From Toxotes chatareus (Eukaryota; Chordata; Actinopteri; Toxotidae), in assembly GCA_016801885.1 (NCBI GenBank), contig CM028889.1:20280001-20344000 (forward strand): a stretch of 64,000 nt of DNA, in the 5' to 3' direction. Position 1 is the stretch's first letter; each line of letters starts with the position of its first letter. Of the stretch, positions 1-12,700 are shown piece by piece. The notes beneath the pieces are model-generated. The model was not told where the DNA came from. It saw only the letters and a program-made list of their open reading frames with translations, and searched no databases. The translations under genes were made by a program, and so were the position numbers.

Positions 1-196
1 GTACGTGAAATTAAGTAAACGGTATAACACAATGACCTATGGGTAAAATTCATTATTCATTATAAATGCATAGTCATGGTTATGGAGTGTATCACTGAAA
101 TATTCTAAAGATATACTGTAGCTGTCATTTTATCACTGCGGCACTGAAGAGTTTCATACATCGGAAAGAAGTTGTGTCTTGTGTTGGACTTTGCAG

Positions 197-1745
197 AGGG
201 ACAGGAGATGTGACCCCTGACGACCCTGAAGAGCATGTACCCACTGTACAGGACTCAGAGATCAACCTTCTCAAATCAGGAGAAGTCACGTGAGTCTTTG
301 ATATACCTCATACATAAATAACTTTTCAAGTCAGCTTAGTGTTGGTAGAGTTAGTTCCACTGTAATGTGTAATAAAATTCATTTGTTGACATTACAGGAT
401 GGCTGTTCCTCTCAGTATCAATGATATTACTCAGTTTGGTGACGGTTCCAGGGAGCTCTTCATCAAGTCCAGCTGCTACAGTGTGATTACCGTTGTTGTG
501 AGTGACTGTGGGCCAACCATCAGCTGGATGTTTTCCTCTGAGCCCAAAAGCATCTCCTTTAGTGTGGTTTACCGGGAATCCGCTGACACTCAGGTGGAAC
601 AGTCAAAGGTAGATGGCCTTATTGTGTGTATTTCTACGTTTATGCACAAAAATGTGAGATCCAGGAACCACTGGCAACCCTTTTTAACTTGATGGGGCCC
701 CTTGGAGAATACAGTATAAGGCTCCAATTAAAGTGAAGATAACTTGATATCATTAACTCCTTGAACATGGAGGGAAAACCCAAAGGCAGTGTTGCATGAT
801 TTCAAATTGAAGTACATGATAAGGATAAATGAAAGGCTTTCCGATTGTTGGAAATTGCAGTCATTTCTAAACTCACAGGAGATGACTCAGAAGCTCTAAT
901 AATCAATCATTACCAAACACAATGGACTGACCCTGTGCGTGCTTTCATGTGCGCCCCCTACTGAGGGCTGAGGAAAAACACTGCAGGCTGGCAGCGTGGC
1001 TCAGCAGGTTGAGGTACACATCCTGCTCTTAAAATGTCAGGGCCTGTAAACAAGTTATGACCTTTCATCTCATATTTCCATCCCCCTCCCTCTCTTGCCG
1101 ATATTTCCTTTGTGTGATTTTTTTCTTTTTTGATTGGCTTTTGATTCAACGTGTGTTGGAACTGACTATATATTACAGTTATTATGATAATGATGATGAT
1201 TGTATATTTGCTGTTCAACATAAAGAGAGTTAAAGATTATTTTAGTATTTATTTATAGGTAGAATGGCCTAAGGGAAATTTGTAGAACTTCTGGCAGAAT
1301 CTCACTCTGAGTTTCACTTCAGACCAATGTCCCTGTTCTGCTCTCAGGTCCTGATTCCTCTGACTCGCTGCAATTCTCATAAAGAGACAATTCAGGGTCA
1401 GCTGAAAGTCCGTCATCCCGGCCTCTACACGCTCATCTTTGACAACTCATTTTCACGGTATGAAACTCCTGACATCCAGCATCCTTCTCCTGATTATTTC
1501 CTCAAAGTGGCAGACGCATGTGAATGACTGAAATGTTTAAACTCTTAAATGTGTGTGTGTGTGTGTCTGTGTGTGCATTTGGCCTTTAAACCAGATTTTT
1601 GTCATGCCTCAGCGTCCTGTTTCAGTTAATCGGTTTGCACTCCTTTGATCAGAAACCCTCTTCCAACAGGTTTATCTCCAAGAAAGTCTTCTACCACCTG
1701 ACCATAGAGAAAGCCATAATCTACGATGGAAGCGACTTTCCCTGA
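197..1745 (+). CDS. fyco1: FYCO1 C-terminal part (GOLD domain), 5' partial
   Basis: Four coding exons are visible: 197-289, 398-608, 1348-1457 and 1670-1745 (stop TGA). Phases are consistent across GT-AG introns. They encode a linker containing QDSEINLLKSGEV, then a GOLD beta-sandwich with GSRELFIKSS, ISWMFSSEPKSISFSV, CNSHKETIQGQLKV and a tail ending IIYDGSDFP. From memory this matches the C-terminus of vertebrate FYCO1 closely. FYCO1 is an adaptor of late endosomes and autophagosomes that links RAB7, PI3P and LC3 to kinesin for plus-end transport; the GOLD domain is its last module. The RUN, coiled-coil, FYVE and LIR parts lie upstream of the window. The main alternative, a SEC14-like GOLD protein, fits the ending less well. 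Nothing in the visible exons is broken. Confidence 0.88.
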
Positions 1746-3600
1746 AGCTGGATGACACGTGCTCCCACACGGGCGTCATCAGGATGTCACTGTGGCTTCA
1801 GGGGGACTTAAGAGATGGCAATTCAATGACTTTTTAATTAATTCCGTTCTTACCCAAAACCTGCTTTTACCCAAGTATTTTATGATTTCAAAAATGTTTC
1901 TATATTATTTAACTCTGTGGTGTTAGTGTTTTCAGGTGTGCTCTTGTTTTAACTGTAGCTTAAATGAAGTGAAAATGAAAGAGATTTTGAAAAGAGAAAC
2001 AGAACAATTGTTTATGCAAGTTTTATGTTTTTTTTTTTTTTTAATATACACCAAGTAACTTTACCTTTGGTTCCATTAGGTTTAAATTGGTACATTGTTC
2101 ATTTAGAGAGCATGTCTAATTTTGGTGTTTCTTTCTGTACATTTTTGTTGGTCTTAGTTTTGGTTTGGCCTGTCTATGCAATTATCTTGAGGAATGCTGA
2201 TCACTACAAGTTACAAGTAACTTACCAATATGAAATCTGATATGGTCAGATGACAAATATTTAGCTGCAAAAGTTTTCTATGAACACCAGGGAAAAACTT
2301 TAATATTTTTCAGAGTCATGGCCAGTTTTATGCAGTCTCTTAAATCAAACGGCTAGAGAAAGCAGTAGAAGTGCAGAAAAGCGGTTTGCTCATGGTTTGT
2401 TTATTAAGTGAATCATCTGAACATATTTGCACTGTGCCAGTACAGGAAGTAAACAAAGCAGGAACTAATAACTGGCCTGGAAAAAACACAGTTTCTGCAT
2501 GATAACAAAGCATATGCACTTTGTGCAAATCTCAGGAGTGGGACATTAAATTGTCCTCCAGTGGCAGCATGTCCTAATTTTATGTTTTTGGAAAACTAAA
2601 AAAAAAGAGAGAGAGAGAGAGCAAGAGAGGAAAAACTGCCATCTTAATTCCTGTGTAAAGAGAGCTTTCCCCATCCAGTTTATAGGATCCAGTGAAGCAA
2701 AGTGCCTGTACTTACTGTACACAGGCTGACTTTGTCTCATCAGAATGACATCACTTAAAATATATTACTCGCTGTCAGCTGATGAGTACTTTTAAAGTGC
2801 CTATTAACTCTTATTGCCAGGAATTAGGTTTCTTTTGTAGCTGTATATTTTACACTTTGTTCTCTGTGGTAATTTGTAATAATTGGTACGAATTGGCACT
2901 AATCTATAAATCCTTAATTCCAGTCACATCACATCACAATATGCACAATATATTATGCATTTCAGTTGAAATGATTTTTCCGTAAGGTTTTCATTTCAAT
3001 CTCTGGAATCCGTTTATGTTTAGGTAACGCTCTGGCTTTTCTTGTACTCTGTGATGATGTAGTGATGTAGTGGTTTGGACTATTGTTTGCTGTTCATTGT
3101 TGTTTTTTTAATCACAAAACAATGAAAAAAATGAGCTTGATCACTTTTGGACACAACCTTACACACCTTAATGAAGCAAGAGCTTACCTCTATGCTGCTT
3201 TTGTAGAGATCTGTTTGTGTTTCACAGTCAGATCTCTTGTATTTTGTGATGGGTGCAAATCAGTGCAATTTCTATGCAAAGCCTCATATTTTCTCTACAG
3301 AGCTGCACTTTGTGATGATTATTTTATACATTGTTACAAACGATATGAAATCTGTTAAGTTTACATTATCTTTGTCAGAAGTCACACAGGGACAGATTTT
3401 TCTACTCGCTCTTTTCGAAAGATCATTTTTAGAGGAATAAAATGTGCATTAATTATCACTACTAGCTCTCTGTGTAACTAGTAATAGACAAGTGAAACAC
3501 GCATGAAACATGAATAAAATGTGAGCGTGATGACGCCTCTGACAACCACCAACCTGTGTCTAACAACTTGGAACATCAGAACAAGAAGAACCTCCTTTCT
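1746..3600 (+). other. Probable fyco1 3' UTR and downstream AT-rich sequence
   Basis: No coding exon is recognisable after the fyco1 stop. The stretch is AT-rich, with a T-run at 2028-2042 and a (GA)n tract near 2608-2621. AATAAA at 3436-3441 is a plausible cleavage signal, which would give a ~1.7 kb 3' UTR. Transcript data would be needed to fix the end. Confidence 0.4.
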
Positions 3601-4373
3601 AAATTTATATCTGAAGGGATGTGGAGTAGCACCTTGGGAAGGGGAAACATTTTATGACCCCAAAAACTGTTGTAAACAGATGGCAACAATAGTCAACATA
3701 GAAAAAAAAGCTGTAGAAGTTTGTCCTTCTGCCATAAATCATGAAGTGTTGATAATAAGGCAAATGTCACCTGTCAGTTCTGTTATGATTCGGTGTGACA
3801 AAATGACAACCAAAATTTCACACATCCTCACAGCTGTAGCTGAAGAAACTGAGGTCAAGTCCTCTGTGTTTAACCTTAGGGAATGTTTAATAGATCTGTT
3901 TGGGACCAAGCAGTAAAAGGACAAATAGGCACATGTATGATTTTCAAAAAAAAAAAGGATTTGATTACACTCAAAGAAACATATAAAAAATAGAAATGAG
4001 CAAAAATGAGCAATCTTAGTTACTAACTGCTGATGTGCAAACAAAAAAACAAAAAATGAAACACTGGTAACAGAACATTTACTCACCTAGTTAATCTGAC
4101 AAAATAAGACCATAGAGAGACATGTAAGTACTGGCAGATCAGACCATTCTTGGGCCTCTGTATTTCAACTGTGTGGGCAGGGGGTGGCCAATGGTGGCCA
4201 CGGCCACCACAGATTGATCTTCGGCCACCCTCCCACCACCGATTTGCCGGTAACTTTTTTGGCGGAACCATCTCTGTACAGCCTAAAAAAAACATACTTA
4301 CAGCCTGGTACATTTTTTGTGTTTGGTCTCTATTGATAGTTTCCACCTCCGTGAACACTGTGTTGGGGGTGAA
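3601..4373. other. Intergenic sequence, no gene recognised
   Basis: A 131-codon open frame crosses 3521-3916 but has no recognisable domain, splice context or conserved pattern. Around 4160-4250 the sequence is rich in GGCCAC/GTGGCC and partly self-complementary. It may belong to the repeat that begins just downstream, but it is not shared with that repeat's second copy. Confidence 0.4.
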
Positions 4374-5292
4374 TTTTTTTGTACCACAACCGTCTTAGTG
4401 TTATTTAGGCTTAATAAATTGGGGCGTGGTTACGTTGTTTGACAGCCCCATAGACAGGCACTGGCAGTTAGCTCTTTGCTAAAGCATCGGCTGGGCTAGG
4501 CGGCTACATCCAGAAGCCTCCGGCTACCTCCAGCGGTTGACAGGGTCTGCACTGTCCGTGTTGGTTTGCCGATGTTCGGATAGGTTTTTGTGACAATATG
4601 GCTTGTTGTAGTATAGACTGTACTAACCGACCGTCTAAGGAGTCTGTGTTGCAGTTTTTTCGGTAAGTAAATTTCTCACTATTTTACCTGGATGTTTGCA
4701 CTAATTAGTACCGGCATATTTTGCTGCTGGCTTATGACTTAATTGCCGATTTATGGTCGCTGCTGATACAGATAGAGGACCGGAGCAGCTAATGTTAGGA
4801 ACTCTGCTGCGGTGTGTTCTGTGCTCTCAGAATCCGTTTATTGCGGGAATACTAGGTTACAAATTTATTTCGTCTCATTTTTCTGTTTAAAAAGTCCGAC
4901 ATTGCATGGACAGAGCAGCTCCGTCAGTCAGCGGCTGCTGTAACTGTAAGTGGATAGTGGGTGGAGGCAGCGGTGAAAACCGGTAAATATTAAACATTTT
5001 AATAATTTAATTTCTGTCGTGTGGTGGATGTAGCTGCGTGTAGCTGCCGCTTAGCTTGTTAGCCTAGCTGAGTAGCCTTAGGCTAGCTCTGTTGCTCCGA
5101 GCTAAGTGGCCGGGTTCTCGGCCGGCTGACCCCGGCCGACCCGTAGAGTAATCGCCTCTTCACCAAATATGGAAAGTACACTCCCACTAAAATCCAAGAT
5201 GGCGCAGCTCTAATGCCCATGGTTTGGTCACAAAACCGACTCCCCGAAACCAATGGGTGACGTCACGGGTGTTACGTCTATGTCTTACACAG
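4374..5292 (+). repeat. Dispersed THAP-exon repeat, copy A
   Basis: About 0.9 kb here aligns along its length with 56402-57402. Both copies begin near TTTTTGTACCACAACCG and end near GTCTTA(C/T)ACAG, with small indels between. The shared part contains a THAP-like first exon near its left end and, near the right end, AAGATGGCGCAGCTC followed by CCAATGGGTGACGTCAC. The right end looks like a repeat I remember as very common in fish genomes, but I cannot name the family safely. No clear terminal inverted repeat or target duplication was found, so the true ends are uncertain. Confidence 0.7.
4598..4662 (+). pseudogene. Orphan THAP-domain first exon inside repeat copy A
   Basis: ATG at 4598 opens MACCSIDCTNRPSKES followed by VLQFFR, then a good donor (CG|GTAAGT). 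This is the start of a THAP zinc finger: CC...C spacing, the TNR tripeptide, and a split before the expected FP. No second THAP exon (with the AVPTIF-type or histidine ligands) was found nearby, so the exon is isolated. THAP fingers occur in P-element and Kolobok-type transposases and in host THAP proteins. The repeat setting points to a transposon. The matching exon in copy B has lost its ATG. Confidence 0.6.
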
Positions 5293-5524
5293 TCTGTGGC
5301 TGTGTCTCTTCACGGGTGTGCATCACTTCGTTAATTTGAATTTAATCTCCCTGTCGCAGTCTTAGTGGCAATTCCTTGCATAGCTGTTGATATATATGCG
5401 AAATATAATTAATGTACAACCATTTCTTACTGGGAGCTTGGGTGCGCGACTTTTATTCTGAAATCAAACAGGAATTCCTATATTGTAACTCTTGCACTTG
5501 ATAGGATGTTTTAATTACACATGG

Positions 5525-5548
5525 GGAGAGAGAGAGAGAGAGAGAGAT
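5525..5548. repeat. (GA)n microsatellite upstream of the GHRHR-like start codon
   Basis: A run of about twelve GA units lies roughly 90 bases before the start codon, in the presumed 5' UTR or core promoter. GA tracts of this kind can vary in length between individuals. Confidence 0.8.
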
Positions 5549-5638
5549 GGGCTCAGCATCCCGTCCTGCCGGAGCGCGCTGCAGTTTCACTAAAGAAAGC
5601 GCCACGCTAGAGGGAGCGGTGGATACTGAGCCGTCAAC

Positions 5639-6665
5639 ATGTTACGTCTCCACATCAGAGGGATCTTTCTCACTCTGTGTTTGGCTCAAACTGTGAGTGA
5701 TTTACTTTTACTTCATTTGTGTGTGGGGGAAAAAAGTAATATAATCGTTTCCACGCTTATAACTTGCAGCTCTCTTTTGCAAGAAATTAGATGTTTTGCC
5801 CATAAAAACTGAGCAACTGCGGCAACTGTTAATGAGATAATAACCACCTTTTCGTACAAATTTTACTGAAGCACGAAAAACAATGAAATGCACTAAACAG
5901 ATAGATTCCATGTCATCTTCACCTCTTTGTCTTGCCTGTTTTATTCATAAGTCTGCAGGCGTCTGATATGCAGCAGTTCACAGCGATCCAAAGTAACCGT
6001 CTTACCATTAATACGTTGCATCGTAAAAGACGCCACAGGAGAGTAGTATCAACACCCTGATCACTTTCCGAAGACAGAAATGTCTCATGCACGCACTGAA
6101 TGAATGTCAATAAGTGTGTGAACTGAGTGCGTGTTACTGTAAATGTTCAGCAGTGCAGCCCCATCAGATGGTTTTAAGAAAAAGACAGCAGTATGCTCAG
6201 TGTCCTTTTCATGAGTGATCATGGCTTTAACGTGTGTAAAGATTTAACATCTTTCACATTAAATCAAAATCAGTTTGGAGCAGATTTACATTGGATAAAG
6301 GGACAGGTTGTGTATATCTATGTGTGTGTGCGCAAAAGGACATGAAAGGGTGTCTGTGTTTTTGTGCCTGTGTGTACAGTTTATATAGTATGTGCCTGTA
6401 GGTTGTAAGTATATGTAAATAAACATGCATTAACATATGTGGCTAAAATGCCAAAAATCCGCTGGTTCCAGCTTCCATACTGGTTCCAGGTGTGAATATG
6501 TGCTGTTCCTTATGTCTTTTATAATAACAGAGTAAAACTTTCGGTTTTGGACTGATGATCTGACGCAACAGCACTTTTGAATTGCTCACCACTGGCTCTG
6601 GGAATCTGTGATGGACACTCAATTCCCTGGCATTTTGTAGACCAAGTGGCCTGCAGATTGACATA

Positions 6666-6711
<46 letters not shown>

Positions 6712-9700
6712 GTAGTAAGGATGTAAAAGTGTTCTTGCAAAAGCTATGAGGAATCAGCATAGGAAATGTTATTTAATTATTATGTTATTTAGAATGATTT
6801 ATTTACTGTAATACCATGAAATTTCAACCTCTGTACACACAAACTTTATCAAAATCAGAAGAGTGAAAAGCTATTTAAATAAAATGGAATATCTTTGCTG
6901 ATATTACCGCTCTATTTACAGTCTAGTTTGTACAATTTGTTTTTGCTAATCAACTGTGAAGAAGCAAGATAGGCAATAAACAGTACACGTATGCGCATTC
7001 ACACGCTGACACTCACAGCAGCTCTTTTTTTTAATCATCAGCTTTATAAGTCTATTATTACACGGCCACCTTGCTAATTTCCATAATGGAATAGAAATAT
7101 GAGAAGCAAGCAAACGGGTGGTATGATGATCAGCGTGGCAGAGAGAGAATGGGAACAGGGCAGACACTCATCACCACTTCATTCTATTCTCTTTCACTGC
7201 TCAGGACTGCAGAGAATTATAATGAACTACCAGGGTCCATAAAACACACACTACACATTTCAAAAGAAAACTAATCTCTGCAAACAAGACTAATAGTATA
7301 TGGCAAGTCCCTGGACCACTGAATGTCCAACCTGAGAGAAAAAAACAAAAAAGAAAGGAAAACAAAAAAAAGGAAAATAATAATCTTTTTGGCTTAGAAA
7401 TGTCCAAATATGCATCTAACTTGCATGAACTAAATACATTCTGCAGGAAGTTAGCAGATTGACTGCTTAATTCTGTTTTTATACAGTTGTATAACTTACT
7501 AACTTAAAGTTTGACATTTTAGGAAACACACTTCACTTCCTTTCCAAGAGTTAAGCTAGATAAGAGGATTGGTACTGCTCTCATGTCTGTACCCGTCTGT
7601 AAATAAGAAACTTATGTCCAGCAGCTGGTTAACTGAAAACACCTTGCAAACACATAACCCCACAATAAAACCACAATTTATCCTATTTGCACTTCCTATT
7701 TTTCTTAACATATTAAATAGAGATATAATATATGGTTTGATCCCCGGCTCCCCCAAACGCAGGTTGCGTCAGAAAGGGTGTTAAAACCTGTGCCAAATTA
7801 AACATGCAATTGGTGACCCGGTAGGCAGATTTTTAGTCTGCGCTAGGCTAGTTGTTTTCCCCTTTTCAGTCTTTATGTTAAGCTAAGCTAACATCCTCTG
7901 GCTCCAGCTTCATATGTGGCATCCAGTTATGAAAGTTCTGTCAAAGTTCTCATCCCTCAGCTAGGAAAGCAAATAAGCGCATTTCCCAAAATATCAAACA
8001 GTTTCTTCACTATCTGAACTTCAGAGACTAACTGTGTTTGTGCTCTCTTTCTGACTGACTCAACATGTTTTATATTTTTATACTGTGCCAGAGTACCGTG
8101 GCTGTAGCGTGAAAGTGCACCTCATTCGTTGTTGAAAATAGAAGGCAACATCTGCAAAGTGAGCCCAATCCGATGGCCCCTTTTTGGGTAGTTAGTGGAT
8201 AATGGGCTTCACCTCTCAGAGAACATTTTTACAGCATACTGCACGCTACCCTGGCAGTGTGAAGGGGGCTTTGGCTGGGCATTTAGTTTCATGGCTCATA
8301 TTATCCAGACTTACCATGCGGCACCCCACCACGCCCCAAAACATCTTTATATTTCCACGTCTCCATCTGTTTTTCTGTCTCTTAAATGCAACATAGTGTC
8401 TTTATCCCCTCATCTTGCAGCTGAAATGCATGAGCACGTCATGCGCCCTTGGGGCTCGTAACCACCAAGTCTTGGCTCTCGCTTCTTACCTCACCCCCAC
8501 TGCCATTCACAGCCTTGCTCACATCCTCTCAACCTCATGCCATTCTTATGTAAAATAAAATGTCTTCACAGCATCCCCTTTGCATATAAACAGGGAAAGC
8601 CATGTGCTGTACATGACCCCCATCTGACATACAGTGCCAGATTTTGCTGATGTCCTTGTCTAGTGAGCTTTCTGTTATATCTTTATGCTCTTAATAAAAG
8701 TGCCCTAATTCTCTGGTAATTCATAGCTCAACAAATGAATTATAACCACACAGTTTAGCAGAAAATAATATACCACTGTATCTGCATACATGCCCCACCT
8801 TGAAGCACACTTACTGCAGACTCGGATTGTCTGTGTTCAGTTTCCCTGTAGGAGGTAGAGTAAACCATTTTTTACACCCGTCCCTCTTCCACCTTTTAAC
8901 GGAGGGGCAGTAATTCTTAAGTAAACTGCACAATAACACCTCTCATTAGATTATTAGCATTGCATTAGGAACAAAGAGGACTAGTAGTAATTTGCACAGG
9001 TTACTTCCAGTACACCCATTCATTGATGGAGGGAGAGATGGTGCTAAGAGCTTGCACATTTGTTCCTACTTAAAGAAAATGGGGGGGGGGGGCGGTATTT
9101 CTGTCCAACAACTGTCAGGAGAATTGCGTTCAGTTCCAACTAGTTTTCTGTATTGTGTTTATTCTGTAGGTGTTTTTGTCATACCACTAAAGTGGTTTGT
9201 TATTCTGCACAAACACAAGCTTTGGGTTTTTTCTCAGAATCTCATTATCTTGTGTGTGTGTGTGTGTGTTTGTGTGTGTGAGACACGGAGAGAAAGAAAT
9301 GGTGAACATGTTGACAGGTAAGACACAAAATGAGGAGAAAGGGCTGAGGTGAATGGTTGCGTTGGAGAAACAGAAACGAAGAGTTTCCCTTTGAACCAGT
9401 TTCAGTATGGCTCTCGATTTTCAAATGAATTTTAAGTTACATTATTCCAGATTGGACTCGTTGTATTATGTCCTTTAAACAGTCTGACTTTTAATCTCAA
9501 AGGCAGGCTCTTTTTTCTTATCTATATATAAAACTAACACTTAATGGGGATATTTTTCAGTGTGTTCCCTCAAAGAAATTCCTTTGTTTAAATCTAAATG
9601 TGTATCCTTGTTTTTATGATAAAGAATCCAATAAATCAGCTTCTAATCATAAAAGTTCAGTAAAAGAAAATAGCAGAGCACAAATCTGCATTTGTGCTCT

Positions 9701-12700
9701 GCTATTTTTGCTTCTCATTCACACCTCTACTCAACTTTGAAAGTCAACTCTGAGTTGTTGAATTACAGCATGTTTTCCAATAGCATCATACCCTCACTCA
9801 GTTCAAATCAACAACGCATTGCATTATGATAATGAAAAGCTATGTCTATGCAAGGAAATGCTCAGTCATGTAATTTCATGAAATGGCTTCAGGTGGGTTT
9901 GTTCGGGAGCAGATGTTGCTGTTTTCCCCTCAGAGAAACTCAGATCTTTTTAATGGAAATGTTTATAGCACACAGCCAGTTCGTCCTATTGGATGACACT
10001 TGGAAAGGTGGCGAATGGGGAAAATCAGCGTTCTCCAGAGGGAGCGTTTGTGGTCCCAGAGGAATTGAGCTTCTGAAGCTTCGTTTCATTAACATTTTGG
10101 TTGCATCTTGTCGCAAAGAGACTTTCTTTCCCTCTGGTCTTTCGAAATGAGATGGAATTGAGCTGAAACAAGGACGAAATTCTGCGCAGTATGCCTACCA
10201 GTAACACAGATGACTTCATTAAGACTGTGACTGCGACCTGTTGTGGTGTCCTGTTTTTGTTTTACTGAAAGTGCATCTTCTAAGACCAAAGGTGCAGATA
10301 AGAGCCTCAAAATAACTCAGCACTGGGAAAAACAAAAATGCAAAAACATTCTCAAAATTTTGAGTAATTTTGGAAATGGAGGGGTGTCATGATCACATGT
10401 CTGCTTATAAGTACCTCATTTGTCTCCTTTTTTCTACTTTGGTCTTCCTTTTTCATGTATGTACTCTTCTCTGATTCTTTTTAACACACACACACATGCA
10501 CTGCTCTCATTCATGCTGGCATTACAGTGTGCCTCATACTTCTTCACTGCCCTCACTAGACAATGATGTATCCAAGATCCATACAGAGAAATAGCTTATG
10601 TTTACATGGAAACAAAACTCACTATTTTTTCTATCTGTGACATTTTCTTTAGGTGTTTTTCTTTTCTTATTTATAGCAAATTCTTCATCTTACAATAACA
10701 ACCTGAATGAATCTTTTCCAACATGCCAGCATTATTAGAAAATAAATGCATAAGAAGATCAAAAGGTAGTTATATGATGTCAAAATGTAGGTAAATTAGG
10801 AGAGATTCTCCACAGAAAATATCATTCAAGACCTTTCATCAGGGAACACAATGTTGTGGCATGTTGTCAAAGTTAACAAAACAAGACCCAGCCTGCTGCT
10901 CTGACCTTTAGATTCAGACCACTTAAGTTCACTGGCAGCATAAAGTACAACAACAAAAAAAGACACTTTAGTTTAACCCACAGTGTTGCATCCCAGCCAA
11001 ACAAGATACTGCACTCACCACCAGCTGTCTTAATAGGTGCAGAGATAAAAATTTATGAAATAGTTACTTAATAAATTGTGATTTTATATTTTTAGTGGTA
11101 AATTTAAGTCAAAACATTATAAGAATCAAATACATCACTTTCACCACTTTGATTCTTGGCTGGACTTCAACAACTGAGCCGGCCAAAACGGCGAATGTCT
11201 TATCAATTAAGTGAGTGATGAAGTTACACCACTGGTCGGCTGGCCGAGTCTTCCCACTGGCTGTTGCGTTCTCAGAACAAACTCAATTCTGCACATTTGC
11301 AGCACATGGACCAGCTATATCCTAGATTTTGACCTAGTCTTGCTATACTTGAGAACTCACAGTTCCACTTGGCATCTGAAGGCAGCATAATGTTGATTTG
11401 ATACTTGGGTTCATTTGCAGATTGAAATGGCTGTAACAGGAAAAGGTAATAAATATGGACTGTATGAAGCTGACCTGAGAGTCTAACACCAGACTACAAA
11501 GCAGCAGTGGATACTTTGAACTCAGTGCTCACCTGTCTTGCCACTTTGACCCTTTACCTCAGCATTGCTGTCATCTAGAAGTCCCTCGCTACCAATGGAC
11601 ACTACACATTCTGCCAAACACAAGCCTTCTATATTCATTTCCACACTGTGCTTTGAAACGTTAGTAAGGAATGCATGCTATGATCAAAACACAACCCTCT
11701 TTCGAAACTATCTTCTCCACGGCTCTCATTGCCAACAACAACATCCGGTGTATTACCTGTGATGTTCAAAGACACTTCAGTCTAATTAACACATGCCTAC
11801 TACAATACATGAATGTTTATACATTTTCACAGAAGATAGATATGCCCTTATAACAAGGTACAGCCAAAAGGATAATTACCACACAGTAATGATACTCTAG
11901 TCCTCTTTGCTGTATTTCCTCCATCCACGCTCTCCCCATGTTACCCTCAAACATCTGCCTTACGTCAACTCTTTCTTTCTCCGAAACAAGATGTTCTTAT
12001 TTGTTTTAGTCTGAGATAAATGTCAGGCCAAAGTCAAATGCAAATCCAGTTACTCTGTTTATGTTTGACATCGGGAAATGGAGGGATGAACAGGGGCAGA
12101 CAAACACAAGAATGTCTGAGCATCACTAAATGGATGGAGTGCAGAGTTGAGACAATCATCTCTGTCCTTAGGGACAAACTCATTTAATGAATTTTCCGAG
12201 GTTCCACTCTCTGTGCACTATAGTGAGAGATTGTTTCTCTTAATGCCACCAACAGAAATAGGTGCGTTTTGCCAAAAGGTCAGTGGTTTAGTGGGAAAGC
12301 ATTTCCGGCTAAAGACTCACTGTCCTTTATAAACTGACATTCATTTTTTTCACACAGATGAAATGCCCTGCCATGTAATTACAGAGTGAGTGGCCACCAA
12401 ATCCTCTGCCTAAATGTCTGTATATATCTAATAGAGCATCCCTTCCTTCTAATCCTCCTTCCTCCCTTCTTTCCTACCTCTAGGCCTTATCGAGTCTGCA
12501 TCCTGAATGCGAGTACATATTTCAGCTGGAGAAAGAGGAGCATCACTGCCTTCAGTACATTGCAGCACAGGACAACAGAAGCCATGAAGGTGTGTTTTCA
12601 ATTTCAAAATCACCCTGCACTTGCAGCAAATAAACGCATTAAGTATGAGAGTCTAAGGTGGAATGAATACCCCACAGAGAATCAGCAGTTGTCATGACAG

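Larger units (their letters stand above)
5693..12483 (+). other. Large intron 1 of the GHRHR-like gene
   Basis: A 6.8 kb intron separates the signal-peptide exon from the first ectodomain exon. It holds a (TG)n tract, an inverted-repeat element at about 7505-8010 and a perfect hairpin at 9667-9708. G-rich and (GT)n tracts lie at 9080-9092 and 9250-9280. No convincing coding exon of another gene was seen on either strand. Confidence 0.7.

Noticed and set aside
3521..3916. 131-codon plus-strand ORF
   Set aside because: No domain, no splice support and unusual composition; overlaps another open frame on the other strand. Probably chance.
6443..6760. 105-codon minus-strand ORF with a His-Thr run
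   Set aside because: Created by the (TG)n microsatellite; no splice or homology support.
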